From Patiria miniata (taxonomy: Eukaryota; Echinodermata; Asteroidea; Valvatida; Asterinidae), in assembly GCF_015706575.1 (NCBI RefSeq), contig NW_024037071.1, forward strand, positions 9,599,774 to 9,663,773: 64,000 nt of DNA, given 5' to 3'. Made by a program: the position numbers and the translations under genes. Numbering within the stretch: the stretch's first letter is position 1; each line of letters starts with the position of its first letter. Positions 48,701 through 60,700 of this stretch are shown piece by piece. The notes under the pieces were generated by a model. It was not told the DNA's origin, made no database searches, and saw only the letters and a list, made by a program, of their open reading frames with translations.

Positions 48701-51700
48701 TTGGTCATAGGGTCCAGAAATGTTGTTGTGATCAATTGACCATTGTGTAGTAATGCATAACTGAAATTTATTATTACGGTTGTAGGCCAGGGATAATGAG
48801 TATTTGCACAATGAACAATTTTCAAAATTGACTTCATGGTTATGTAGTTATTTTAAAAATAGTTAGGCAGACACTTCTTTGGGGTACACACATACATGCA
48901 CATGTACATCTTTTGCACTTCATAGTATAGCGGCGATTACCAAGACAAGATTTTCCTTCTTCATCTACTTGTCAACAACAAGTACATTGTACATACATCA
49001 CTTGTGCACTCAACTGCAACCAATGATTATTTACCACACCACTGCACTTTCACTTGTGGATGGAGCATTTTAATAGCTGAAAGTGCATGTGCAGGTGCAT
49101 ATAAATGACTTTGATACAGTTTAAGTCATAACTGCCATTTCCAATCTTGTGCCAGCACTTCATTAACCAAACACTGATCAATCAAAGGGAAACGAGTTTA
49201 CTACCCTTTTAGTGACTCACCTACTGTCATTCTATAAAGTATATGTGCAAAAGTAGTCTTGATCAAGGCTCTCAACGATAGTGTCTGGTGATTGGCCGCT
49301 AAACAAAAAAAAACAATAGCCGCGCGCTGTGCACTCACACGTACTGTACGAAGCGCGAACAGCGACCTCATGCCAAAATTGCTACAATATGCAAATCAGT
49401 TGGTGCTGGTTAACCGTTGCCTTTTTCGGGCAATTTTCGTCATTTTGTCCCTGGAGTTATATTTAGTCTGCAGACTCCAAACTTGTTGGAGAATGTAACT
49501 ATACTATCCACACCTCTCTTTCCATGTAAAATATAAGCCTCCACAACCAAGTACTGAATAATAATCTCATCTTTATTCTCATCTTTATTCTCTCGCTGGA
49601 GCAGCTACAAAATATAGAAAAACATAAGCCAAGATGCACAGTTGTTCCAAGGCATTCGTTAAGCACCAACTGATTTGCATATTGTAGCCTAGGCCAAGTT
49701 CGGGCAAGGACCATTAGTCGACTAGTGGTTGATTTGTGACGTAGCTTACGCCTGCGCAACAGCAACGTGCGAACGTCTCTAGTAAAACGCTGGTCAAAAT
49801 GTCATCGCAAAACTTCTGAATCCTGGCTCCCTGCTGTACATTATGAATGCGCGCAGCCATTGGTTACCAGCGATGCAACCAGCCCCAGTAGGTTGGTTCC
49901 AAATAGTCGACTAGCGTAGTCAACCATCGTCGACTAGACAGAGTTCGGGCTAACTTTAGTCAAACTATGGTTAACCAATGGTCAACAATAGTTCTTGCGC
50001 GAACTTGCCCCTAGCCGGATGAGGTCAGTCAGGTCACTGTTCGCACTTCATACACAGTACGAGTGAGTCATAGCGCACGACTATGATTATTTTAGCGGCC
50101 GACCATCGATCATCGGACACTGTTGTCGAATGCCTTGACCAAGGCTACATGTAGTGGTGATGAAACACAAGTGCCAAATACCACCCCCTCCCCCTTCTCC
50201 CGCACAGATGTTGATTCAACTAACCTTGAGAACCACAGTCTGTCCCTCAGTATTGACAGTTCTAAACACCTCCCCGTACACCCCCTCCCCGATCTTGACA
50301 CAGCCCTCCATCATATCCGGAGGGATGGCATGGGTGAAGGAGATGGGAGATGTCTGGTCACACTGCTGGAGGACCTTCTGCCGGGCGGGGATCAACCGAC
50401 CGGTAGTCTTGCTCTTCACTGGTGTCAGAGCCTCCTGCAAATATGTTAAGGCAGAAAGTGAATAAGTGATGGTAATTTTCCTTGTGGATCATAGTGTACT
50501 CAGCAGGAAAGTGAAAAGCGAACACACAAATTTGTGATGCAAAAGCAAGTTTCCATCCTCAATGCAAATTTGCCAAGGTTGAACACATTTGCAGTAAATT
50601 TTGCCCACAATGATGTAAAGTTCGCTTCAACTTAACATCCTATTGAACTATGAACCAGGGCCCAATTGCTTAGCGCTGCTTAACAGTTAGCAGAAAAGTT
50701 GTGCTTATTGTAGCAGGAAATCATGCTGTTGAATCACTACTTCATGGCGTGGATGTGCCAACGGTTGCGCGCGCATGGAGACTTATATTGTTACGTCACT
50801 GATTTAAGCAACTTTTTCCTCTGGGCTTAAGCGTGCTTTTACTGTGCTTACTGCTTAACAGTCTCTATGAAATAGACAAAGGCTCAGTTATTAACTTAAA
50901 ATCCGGCCAAGCTCTCACTCTGTAAATAGAGTAAATGCTAGACTTTCGCTATGGATCTGACTGTATCTCCAGCCCAAGCTCACAACTTCCCGGGGATGAA
51001 CAATGACAAAGAAATGCTTTGTCACAGTTTTATTTGAAGCTTGCCACTTGCAACGAGACCAGATGAAGACTTATGACTAAGTTGTGATTGAGTTTTGAGC
51101 ACACCCGATTTCCGAAATTTTTGATTGATCGTGATTCATAACTCCTTTGGATAAGCCTCTTGTCAGCCTGTTGTTAAATATTTCAAAAGAAAAATTTGCT
51201 GTGATTACGACAAAATGTACATGTACGTACCTTGAAACTTGGGCAATAGCTGTCGGACAGCAGTAGACTCTTTGAACAATTCGGAGTGGCCAAAATGTCC
51301 TTGTTCAACAGCTGTATCCTCCTGTTTTCCTTGTCTTTATCTCCCTGCTCCTTACATGAACTTGCTACCGACGCTTCCTTCCGACAGGACATTACTGCTG
51401 ATGAAGAGTAACGGCTCAGATCATCCCCAGACAATGGAGTGACAACCACAGAGCAAGAACTACATGTAACAGCTCTGGTGATGGACTTCTGTAGTATCCC
51501 ATCGCTATCGTAACATCCTTCTGGCTTATCATCCGCCTTGTCAGTATTATTCAGATCAAGCACTGAGATTTCATTAGTGATATCTGTGAGGCTTGGGGTG
51601 TTCATCCTTCTGGACTCGCAAGCCGGACACCTGCAGCTGGCCCTGTGGGGGTCTCTGGAAATTGAAACTGAGCTGTTCTTCTCAACAGGGGTGTCTGGAT

Positions 51701-54700
51701 TGATGGGGTGTGTCCCCATGACCCCAGTGTTTTGACGGCTTGACCTGGCCGTTCTTCTGAAGTCGTTTGGAGTGCTGGTGTCAATGTGGCTGTGGTTACA
51801 GGCCTTCTGTCTGGAAGGAAGGAATACCCCAGGAGAGCCGAAAACGCTGTCGTCCAAGTGTGAAGCTTTCGGTAGATGCCCATTGGCAGTCTTATCAGTA
51901 GTGCATCTGCTACCGGTTTCGGAGACGTCGGCCGAGTAGTCGAACAGATCACAGCTGGCGTCAAAGGTGATGTCCGAGGATTCCCTCCTTCCCCGCTTAC
52001 TGGAGGAGCTCCAGCTCCTCTCGATGGGGGAGTGAATCAGGTCGAATCTAGCCAGCGCATTCTTTCCTTTGCAACGCCCTGGCTTGGCGGTCGGCGCCAC
52101 ACTGTCCTCGTGACTGCTTGACCTGACGTCAGCGGTAACCTTCTTCCTTCGACTCAGCCTCGTCACTCGCTTCCCCTTTGCGGTCGGGGGCAGTTCTTCC
52201 ACAGTCTCAACCGGCTTTTCCACAAGATTTTCCTTCTCGTTGACCGGTTGCCTCCTTGTTGTAGCCTTCCTGGGAGCAGGTTTCTTCTTTATGGCCTGGC
52301 TGGTTTTGACATTGCTTTCCTAAAAGAAATGTCAGAGCATTACTTGCAGATTCACACTAACTCCTCAGCATGCATACATGTATATTCAGGTCATCCTATA
52401 AATTTAGGATCCAACAATGTGTGACATTTTTCCTGTCTCTGTTACCTCTGAACTTTTCAATTTAAGGGTCATTAAAAATTATTTAAAATGATTTTTTATT
52501 TGTCGAGGCGGTTGTTTGCTTCACACAATCATTCTCAGGGGAAGAATACATTACTAATGTAAATGTTTTAATGCAGTCCTAGGAAATGCACGTTTGTGTC
52601 CTATTTAACCTTATTTTAAAATTTCAGTTAAAGTGCATTTTGGTGCCTTTTTGGTTTTATGCTAATGCAAATTTACATATTCATGAGCAAAAGTGTAACA
52701 TCATTTCAGACAGAATGTCCACGTTACAGCTATTTCAGCTGAAATCAGCTTTTAAGCTGAGATTTCACACCCCTGATCAATACAGGAAGAAACGGTGCAA
52801 ATTTCAACTTTTGCGAGCGTCATAAATGTGAAATACATGTTTTGTTTTCCCATGTAGCCTGTTTTCATTTTGAAAATTCCTCACAAATAGCGTTCAAAAT
52901 CTTTCTTTTTTCATTGTCTGTGACGTTACTAAGTACTTTGTAAAGTTGGTTACGGTTACCCGATCCCATAATCGTAAACCGGTTCCTGACATCAACGATC
53001 AGGTACTGTGATACCCAGTTCCGATGCACAGCTAGTGGAAAGCCCTACACATTCAACAGTAGTATTTGCACTGGAATCTGCAATTTTATACTATTTCGAA
53101 TCACTCAAGTGAGGCCACAAGCAGAGAAGTCAAATATCTAGTCAAATATTATATTATGTACCTTGAGGGCTGTCTTTGTTTTGTTCTCAGTTCTTTTGCC
53201 AGGGAACCAGTCTTCATCGGAGTGCCGACTGCTACTCTTGTCATCACTGCTGTAATATTTGTGAAATTAGAGAAACATGGCCACTGATCAATGAAAACAC
53301 AAACCACAAAATGCACGCAAACATTACGGTAAAAAATGATTGCACAGACCTACCGGTACACACATGATGCACATTGCACCGTCATTAATACATTATACAC
53401 ATACATGTATTTTAAAATTGCATTAGGCCAAAAAAAAAATAGTTCTGCTTCCGATTACATGGCAATTGAAAATAGGGTAGGTAGGTAGGGAAACAATTTT
53501 ATTTTGCCAACTTTTTGGGTACGATCATATGGAGGCATCTGCGGGTAGTCAAGAGTAAAAGGTAGAAATTGATGGTTTTGGGTTTTTTCCCCTCATTTTT
53601 CCAATAAAAAAAATTAGGGTACGGGCTGTCAGAATAGGGTAGGTAGGGAAACTGGAAGCAGAACTATTATTTTTTTTGGCCTTAACAATGAAACTTAAAA
53701 GCACCATGAAAATGCAAAGATTTACAACTATATGAGCCTGCCTGTACACCAAGTCCGATATATTGTTTACATTTGTTATAGGTAGGTCAAACACAAACGT
53801 GTGCTGGTTTTTTTTTAGTGTCTTTTAAATTTTTTTATACAGAAAAATGACAATGTTATATCATTTTTTCATAACTTTTTTTTCTCTTTTACTCAAATGC
53901 ATTCCTTCGCCAGTTTCTGTCTCCCAGCTAGTCATAACTTGGACAAAAAAGTTTTTACCGGTAGTGGCACATAGCCGCTGCTTTAAGTTTTTCTACTGAT
54001 GAATAGAATTTTGCTTTTGTCTCTTTTTTTAATGCGTGGTAAGTACACTTACTTTGTTTTCTTTTTTGGTACAAAAGTTTTAAAAATGGGAAAAAACAGA
54101 CTTTGTTGCCAAAAAAATTGAAAAACAGAAAACACTTACAAAAACTGAAAATCAGTCAACAAAAAAAAGAAATCTTTTTAAAAAATAAAACCAAAAAAAA
54201 CCCCTACCAGTCGATGAAATATGTTACCTTATTTGTCGTCATACAAATTAAAAAAATTATACATGCACATGAAAAACAGTTCATTTTCGGCACATCTTTA
54301 TAAAAAAAGTAATAATGAAAAAAAAAATAGTGAATGAAAAGTGTCTTGTTTTTAAATCCTCCCTCTACCAATACCAAACAGTAAACAATTTGACGATACA
54401 AATACAGACCACACCATGCCTTAATTAATAATTAAACCAAATTTTAACAAATGTTAAAAAGAGTTTTACAACTCAGTGTACATGCACATTTTTGTTGAGT
54501 GCCTACAACAGAAATCTGTAGGCCTACCACGTATGACACGACCACAGGTACATGTCCTTGCGCACGCATGCCACAGGTGACCTGGGGGTGAAAGTTTACC
54601 CCCACAACAGGATGTTGGTCAGTTGGTAGATCAGCGACCATTTGTATTTATGATTGAACAGGATGTCAATGCATAGTTCCCACATAAACTTCCTCTCAAG

Positions 54701-57700
54701 GCCAAACTGTGGCAAGCCAATCACAGCCATCACCACCTGTTCTTGGAAAGAACATGATGTGGGTCATGTCTACCATGGTAGTGTACCGTACCAAGTTTAT
54801 AATCTTGAAGCTGCAGCAGTGGTTAAGCCATGCACTGTACATGTACATGTGTACCATGTATATACACCTGTATCACTTGAAGATTCACTCATGACATTGA
54901 ATTGTTACAAGCAGTTTAGAAAACCTTGATGTGAAGGATCAAACACTGTACATATAGGTAAGTTGTTTGTAAATCGTATTGAGATCGTTGATACGATGGA
55001 AAGCGCTAACTAAGCATACAATTATTATTATCATTATTACAGTACATGTTCATGTATGCTAAGTTTATAAGTTTTAAAAAGTTGCTCTATCAGTATAACA
55101 TGTACTTGTTTGTTGTGGTGTGGGAACATTTTTTCCGGGGTACTTGGGCCACTCTCACCTGTGATGCCACCAACTTCAATGCCTGTTCGATGCCTATTCA
55201 ATGCTTAAAACCCAGATTCAGCATGTCCAGATGAGAGTGGCCCAAGTCAAATTTACACCCGTTCACTAAATTGATTGTATTTCTGGATCTACCCCCCCGG
55301 TTGGGACCTAAATGGAATGGGGTAAAAAGGAGTGGATTGAGAAAATAGTCAGGCTCTAATGTAATATAATTTCATTGAAGAAAAAAGACATTAAACATTT
55401 TTAATTATTTGTCTTCTGAATATTGCACCTTTCTTTTGGCACAATCTGCACAATGTATAGTACATTTGTTAGCCAGTGACCTGGGCCCAATTTCATAGAG
55501 CTGCTTAAGCAGAAAATTTGCTTAAGCACGAAAAAACATTGCTTAGTAAAATTAGGTTACCGGCCAAAACCTCATGTGATGTACATTGCTTGTGACTGGT
55601 ATTTAGGTGTTGTTTACTTAGCATAACAATCGCATAAAGTTTTGGCCGGTAACCTGATTTTATTAAGCAAGATGTTTTTGTGCTTAGGCAAATTTTGTGC
55701 TTAAGCAGCTATATGAAATTGGCCCCAGAGTACACATTTGCATACATGTGCATACTGAAAGTAGGAACAGTTTTTGTCCGTTTTTTTTCCTTTTAAGCCC
55801 AGCAGAAAACATTTTTAACAGGAAAACTATATTTCATTTCAATTTCTGTGAACTTGTAGACGTGAAAAAACTTCCATGCATGAACCAGGCCTATAACATG
55901 CAGCCTAATAAACGTGTCTATTTGAGTTTCGAAAGACTGCATGGTGACATCAGCATGTGTGATAAATGTAAACTATACATGTTTGTATGTGTGGTTCTGG
56001 CAGGAAAGTGTTTGCACTAGTTCTTTTCTAGCTAACAACACACAACTCACTGAAGAGATCATTTACATACTGTACATATGGTATGTACATGTGCAGTCGA
56101 CTCTCGTTAATACAAACACTGTTCATACAGATTCTGGTTCAAACATGAAACCTTGGTCCCGACTGTGCTTTATGTGCACAATGAATCAAGGACCGGAACT
56201 CAAATCCTACAAATTTCTGATATACATGTAACAAACATGTTGACTAGGTTTAGCCGAGTTTGTATTTAAATGAGAGTCGACTGTACATGTACTTTCATGC
56301 ATGAAATGCTCCAACTGTGACTGATACCCGGAATAACAATCACACACTGTCCTTTTTTCCAGAGATTCAAATGCTCATCATCTGCACAATCTACTGAGCT
56401 TCAGTTACAAGGTACCGGTACATGGGAATTTAATCAACTGGACTGTGTTCTACAAGCTGTCTCAATAGAAATGGTGGATGTACCTTTGAACGAGGCAAAG
56501 AATAACATGAACGAGCTGAAAGCTTACAGTCCATAAATATAGACATCCCAGCCCTTCAAGAAAATCAAGTGCACTGTACTACAGACACTACTCGATATAG
56601 GCTCCGTGCGCCAACAAAAGAGGGCGCGCTTTTACCACTTCTGAGAGCCTCTTGGACAGGACTCCGCGTGTGCGCACTGTAATTCGCGTGCGAAGTACGC
56701 ACAATTTGTTTTTTTCCTGAATGTGAACAAAGCCAAGCCACAGCATCTTCGCGCATGACATCAGGCGTCGTTGGTGCGCGAATACGTTCGAATTGCTTGA
56801 ATTGAACTTGCGATGGTCTCCCAGACTAATCCCCGACCCCAATAACTTTGGATCATTCGAAATATGCAGTGGATGGACCAGGAACCAATCTAGGTCACCC
56901 CCAACTCTTCTTTTCTGGCTGTTGATGGGGTACTTGTGCACGGAGCCCATAGTATAAACTGGTCCAAGGAAGATAAGGAATTGAATGACCAGATTTCACG
57001 TCCAAGATGCATCACAAGGACAAATCCTACTTTTGGCTAAGCATCTGTGCACTGATGATCATGGTCAAGACAGGTTATTCATTGAGCTGCATAAATATGA
57101 CCAACGAAAGGACCCGATTACTGGAAGGCCTTGACTGTTTCTGTGATGCAGGGATGCTTGAAATGCCAGACCATCTACCACCAATCAGAATACTGATCCT
57201 AGATGGAGGTGGCTGCCCGCACTTTAACGCTGTCCGATGGATCACCACCCAACTTCAGTCCCCGGGAATCTTGCAATCGTTGTCTCTGCGCAACTGTAGA
57301 ATGCACATCGGAGAGGAGGATATGGCTCCCCTGGCAAACCTCACAGAGCTGTCAGTCTATTACGGGTCGGTAGAGCTTCTTTACCCAAGGGCATTTTTAA
57401 GTCTGAAGCGCTTAAAGAGCCTGACTTTGACAAGCCTTGGCTTGACACACTTTCCCGATGCAGTTACCGGCCACTTCAACATTTCCACCAATCAAACAGA
57501 TGGGTTGGATGTGAGGTTGCCGTGCTTGCAACACCTGGACCTCTCCAGCAACCGAATTTCAGATATTCCCGATGACACCTTCATCCACCTGCCCAACCTC
57601 GAGTATCTGGATTTGGCTAAAAACAGGCTGCACAGACTCGACGCTGAGCCCTTTAGATATCTGAGGAAACTTCAAATCCTCAATGTCTCTTTGAACCAAA

Positions 57701-60700
57701 TATCTGAACTGCCGAACCAGGGGTTTCGTGGTGTACTTCTTAACTTACACACCCTTGTTATGAACAACGCTGCCATATTCGCTCTCGGTAGTGGCAGTTT
57801 CAGAGGTCTGGCACGACTGCGATTCCTGGACATTTCCCTCGGTGTTATAAACACTCTTCATCCACTGTCCCTCCAAGGATTAGACAGTCTTCAGGAGATT
57901 AATATCCTTTTCAATCCACTGCGGTCTGTCCCTCAGGAACTTTTACGACCTGTTAACAGCACGCTACGAAAAATCAACCTCAGTGAATGTAAGCTTTCCA
58001 CCATCCCCAGAGGATTTTTTGAGGGGTTGCCACTGTTGGAAGAAGTGAATTTGTCCAAGAATCAAATCGCCTCCATTGAAAGCATCTCATTCAAGGACTC
58101 ACCCAAACTGAAGACACTGGATATTGCCGAAAACTCTATCACGGATATCCCTCTGAATTTTTTTGACCTGACTACCTCAATCGAGACCGTGCGCCTGGAA
58201 GGGAATTCAATTAGTGCTGTTCATGCTCTTACATTCTGGAACCTGAATGATTTGCAACACATCTACATGTCCAAAAATAACCTCACTGCCTTGGAGACCC
58301 AAGCCTTCTACAATCTTCAGTCCCTGAAGACATTAGATCTCAGCGGAAATTTCTTGCAGAGAGTTCCGAATGATGCTCTGTATAATATACCTGCCTTGCA
58401 GCAACTGAACCTGGCAGACAACTACCTGATCAATTTCCCACACCTGCCATTCATCAACAGAGATGCTTTAAGCCCCACTTTGTATCCCACGAAAGCAGTC
58501 ACTGTTGATATGCAACTCAACTGGCTGTGGTGTGATTGCTATATGTTTAGTCTTATCAGCGACCAAGAATACATAGATTTATTTTGGCCTGGTGCAAATC
58601 TCCTGGCTAATCTGCGATTCAAGAACTATCAAGAGCTCATGTGCTCAATGCCGCCAATCTTGAGGGGGGAAGCCCTATACGATCCACGGCAAATGTCTTT
58701 GCTTAACCCCTCGCTTGCTAGCTTCAGTGGGTTTTACTGTCCCGAATCGTGTCAGTGTTACACGCGCTGCAACGATTCCATGAACATAACCATTTGTAAT
58801 GCCAATCTCACTAGAGTGCCGCAAAATCTCTCCAAGGACATAAACGTTTTGAGCTTGGCAGACAATGGTCTGAGTGCAGTTTCCTCAGGCACTTTTGTAC
58901 ACATGAAGGCGCTACTGGAAATTGACCTCAGCGGAAACTACATCACTACGATAGGGGAAATGTTTAGGGGGATGTCGAGCCTTACCACCATACATCTTGG
59001 ACATAACCATATAGGTGCTGTAACTCGAGGAGATTTTAAAGGCTTGACCAATTTGACATTTCTTGATCTTCAGCACAATGTCATATCATTCATAGAACCT
59101 GGTAGCTTTAGTGATCTGGAGAAACTGCAGTTCCTTTATCTTGACCATAACCTGATGCCAGGTCTACTATCGGAGGTCCTGAATAGCATCCCATCGCTAC
59201 GGGAACTCAGACTCGATAACAACCCCCTGATCTGTGACTGCGACCTGATGTGGCTGAAAGAGTGGCTCCAAACCAAGGATATGGAGAATGTTGAGAGCAT
59301 CAACTGTACAACTCAGTCCAACGAAACAGCCGCAGTGGTGTACTTGGATGATTACGAATTCATGTGTAACTCCACTGATGTCAATGTCCAAGCCTGGGAT
59401 CCGCTTGCAGAAACTGTTGCAGTGTGTTTAGGGGTTCTGGTTTTTCTAATGAGCACTGCTGCCGCAGTGTACAGATTCCGCAGAGTCATCCAGGTGGTCG
59501 TTTACAACCACACTGGTTTGCGCTTCAGCAACAAGATGGACAAAGACAAGGATAGGACGTATCTTTATGACGCCTTCATATCATTCAGCACTGATGACTT
59601 GGACTTTGTCACGCAGGAACTGGTGCCAAAACTGGAAAGCCACGAGCCGCCTTTCAAACTGTGCATCCACCAACGTGACTTTGTCGTGGGTGAATGCATC
59701 TCCACCAACATTGTCAACGCTGTGGAGACCAGCAGAAGGACCCTCATTGTGCTTTCTAACAGTTTTGTGGCAAGCGAGTGGTGCTCCTTTGAGTTCCAGG
59801 CGGCCCAGCAGCAACTCCTCAAGGACCGCCAGAATCGTTTGATCGTCATCCTCTTGGAAGAGGTCGACAAAAACCTACTGGACAAGGACCTGAAGTTGTA
59901 CCTGTCAACAAACACTTACCTGGAACGGACTGACTCCCTGTTTTGGGAAAAGCTTTACTATGCAATGCCTGATAAGATGAGAGTGGGCCTTGACCAGGGA
60001 CAGGTGGAACTGAATTCCCTAGACAAAGAGGACAGTGTACAAACTGCACAGGATGAGGTTGAGCTACAGGTACATGTACAAGAGGATTTGCGGCAACTGA
60101 TTACGTAATCAAAGTAATCACGATTTTTAATGGATGCATTGCTGCACTACTATTAGGCCTTCAATTGTATTTTTTTGATTGATTTAAATCGTTCCCGTTT
60201 GTAATACAATTTCAAACTACAGGTACAGTCGAATCTCGTTATAACAAGGTCGATGGGACTAGCCAAATTACCTCTTTATAAAAGGAATGTTGTTATAAAA
60301 GGACAGCGAAACAAAGAAACACAAAAGAGAACCTGAGATTTGGAACCTCAGAATGTGCTCTTTATAAGCAGAACCTCTTTATAAAAGTGCTCTTTATAAT
60401 GAGAGTCGACTGTACATGTATTTAATAATTGGTTTAATTTTAAATGAATTGGTAAATATATTAATTAATGCAAGTTATAAGGCCAAATAAAATAAAAACA
60501 TGTTTAGCGTCCTGCCTTTTTGAAAAAAAAAGGAAGCGGGAGGTCCTTCCCCCCCCCCCTCCAAAATGGCCGACTGACTGGGCCATTTTTCAAAATGGCC
60601 GCTAGTGGGCAACTCCACACCAAAGTGGACGTCATAGCATTTGCGTGCAAATTCAAAAAATTCAAATGCATGTGACTTTAACAAATTTGGTGTCAAATGA

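Noticed and set aside
51538..52121. Plus-strand ORFs and an alternative minus frame across 51.2-52.3 kb
   Set aside because: They are opposite or off-frame to the 363-codon haspin exon, which joins both neighbours in phase.
54103..54303. Lysine-rich ORF
   Set aside because: Low-complexity A-rich sequence; no conserved pattern.
59565..60049. Antisense ORFs over the TLR TIR domain
   Set aside because: Shadows of a well-supported coding frame.
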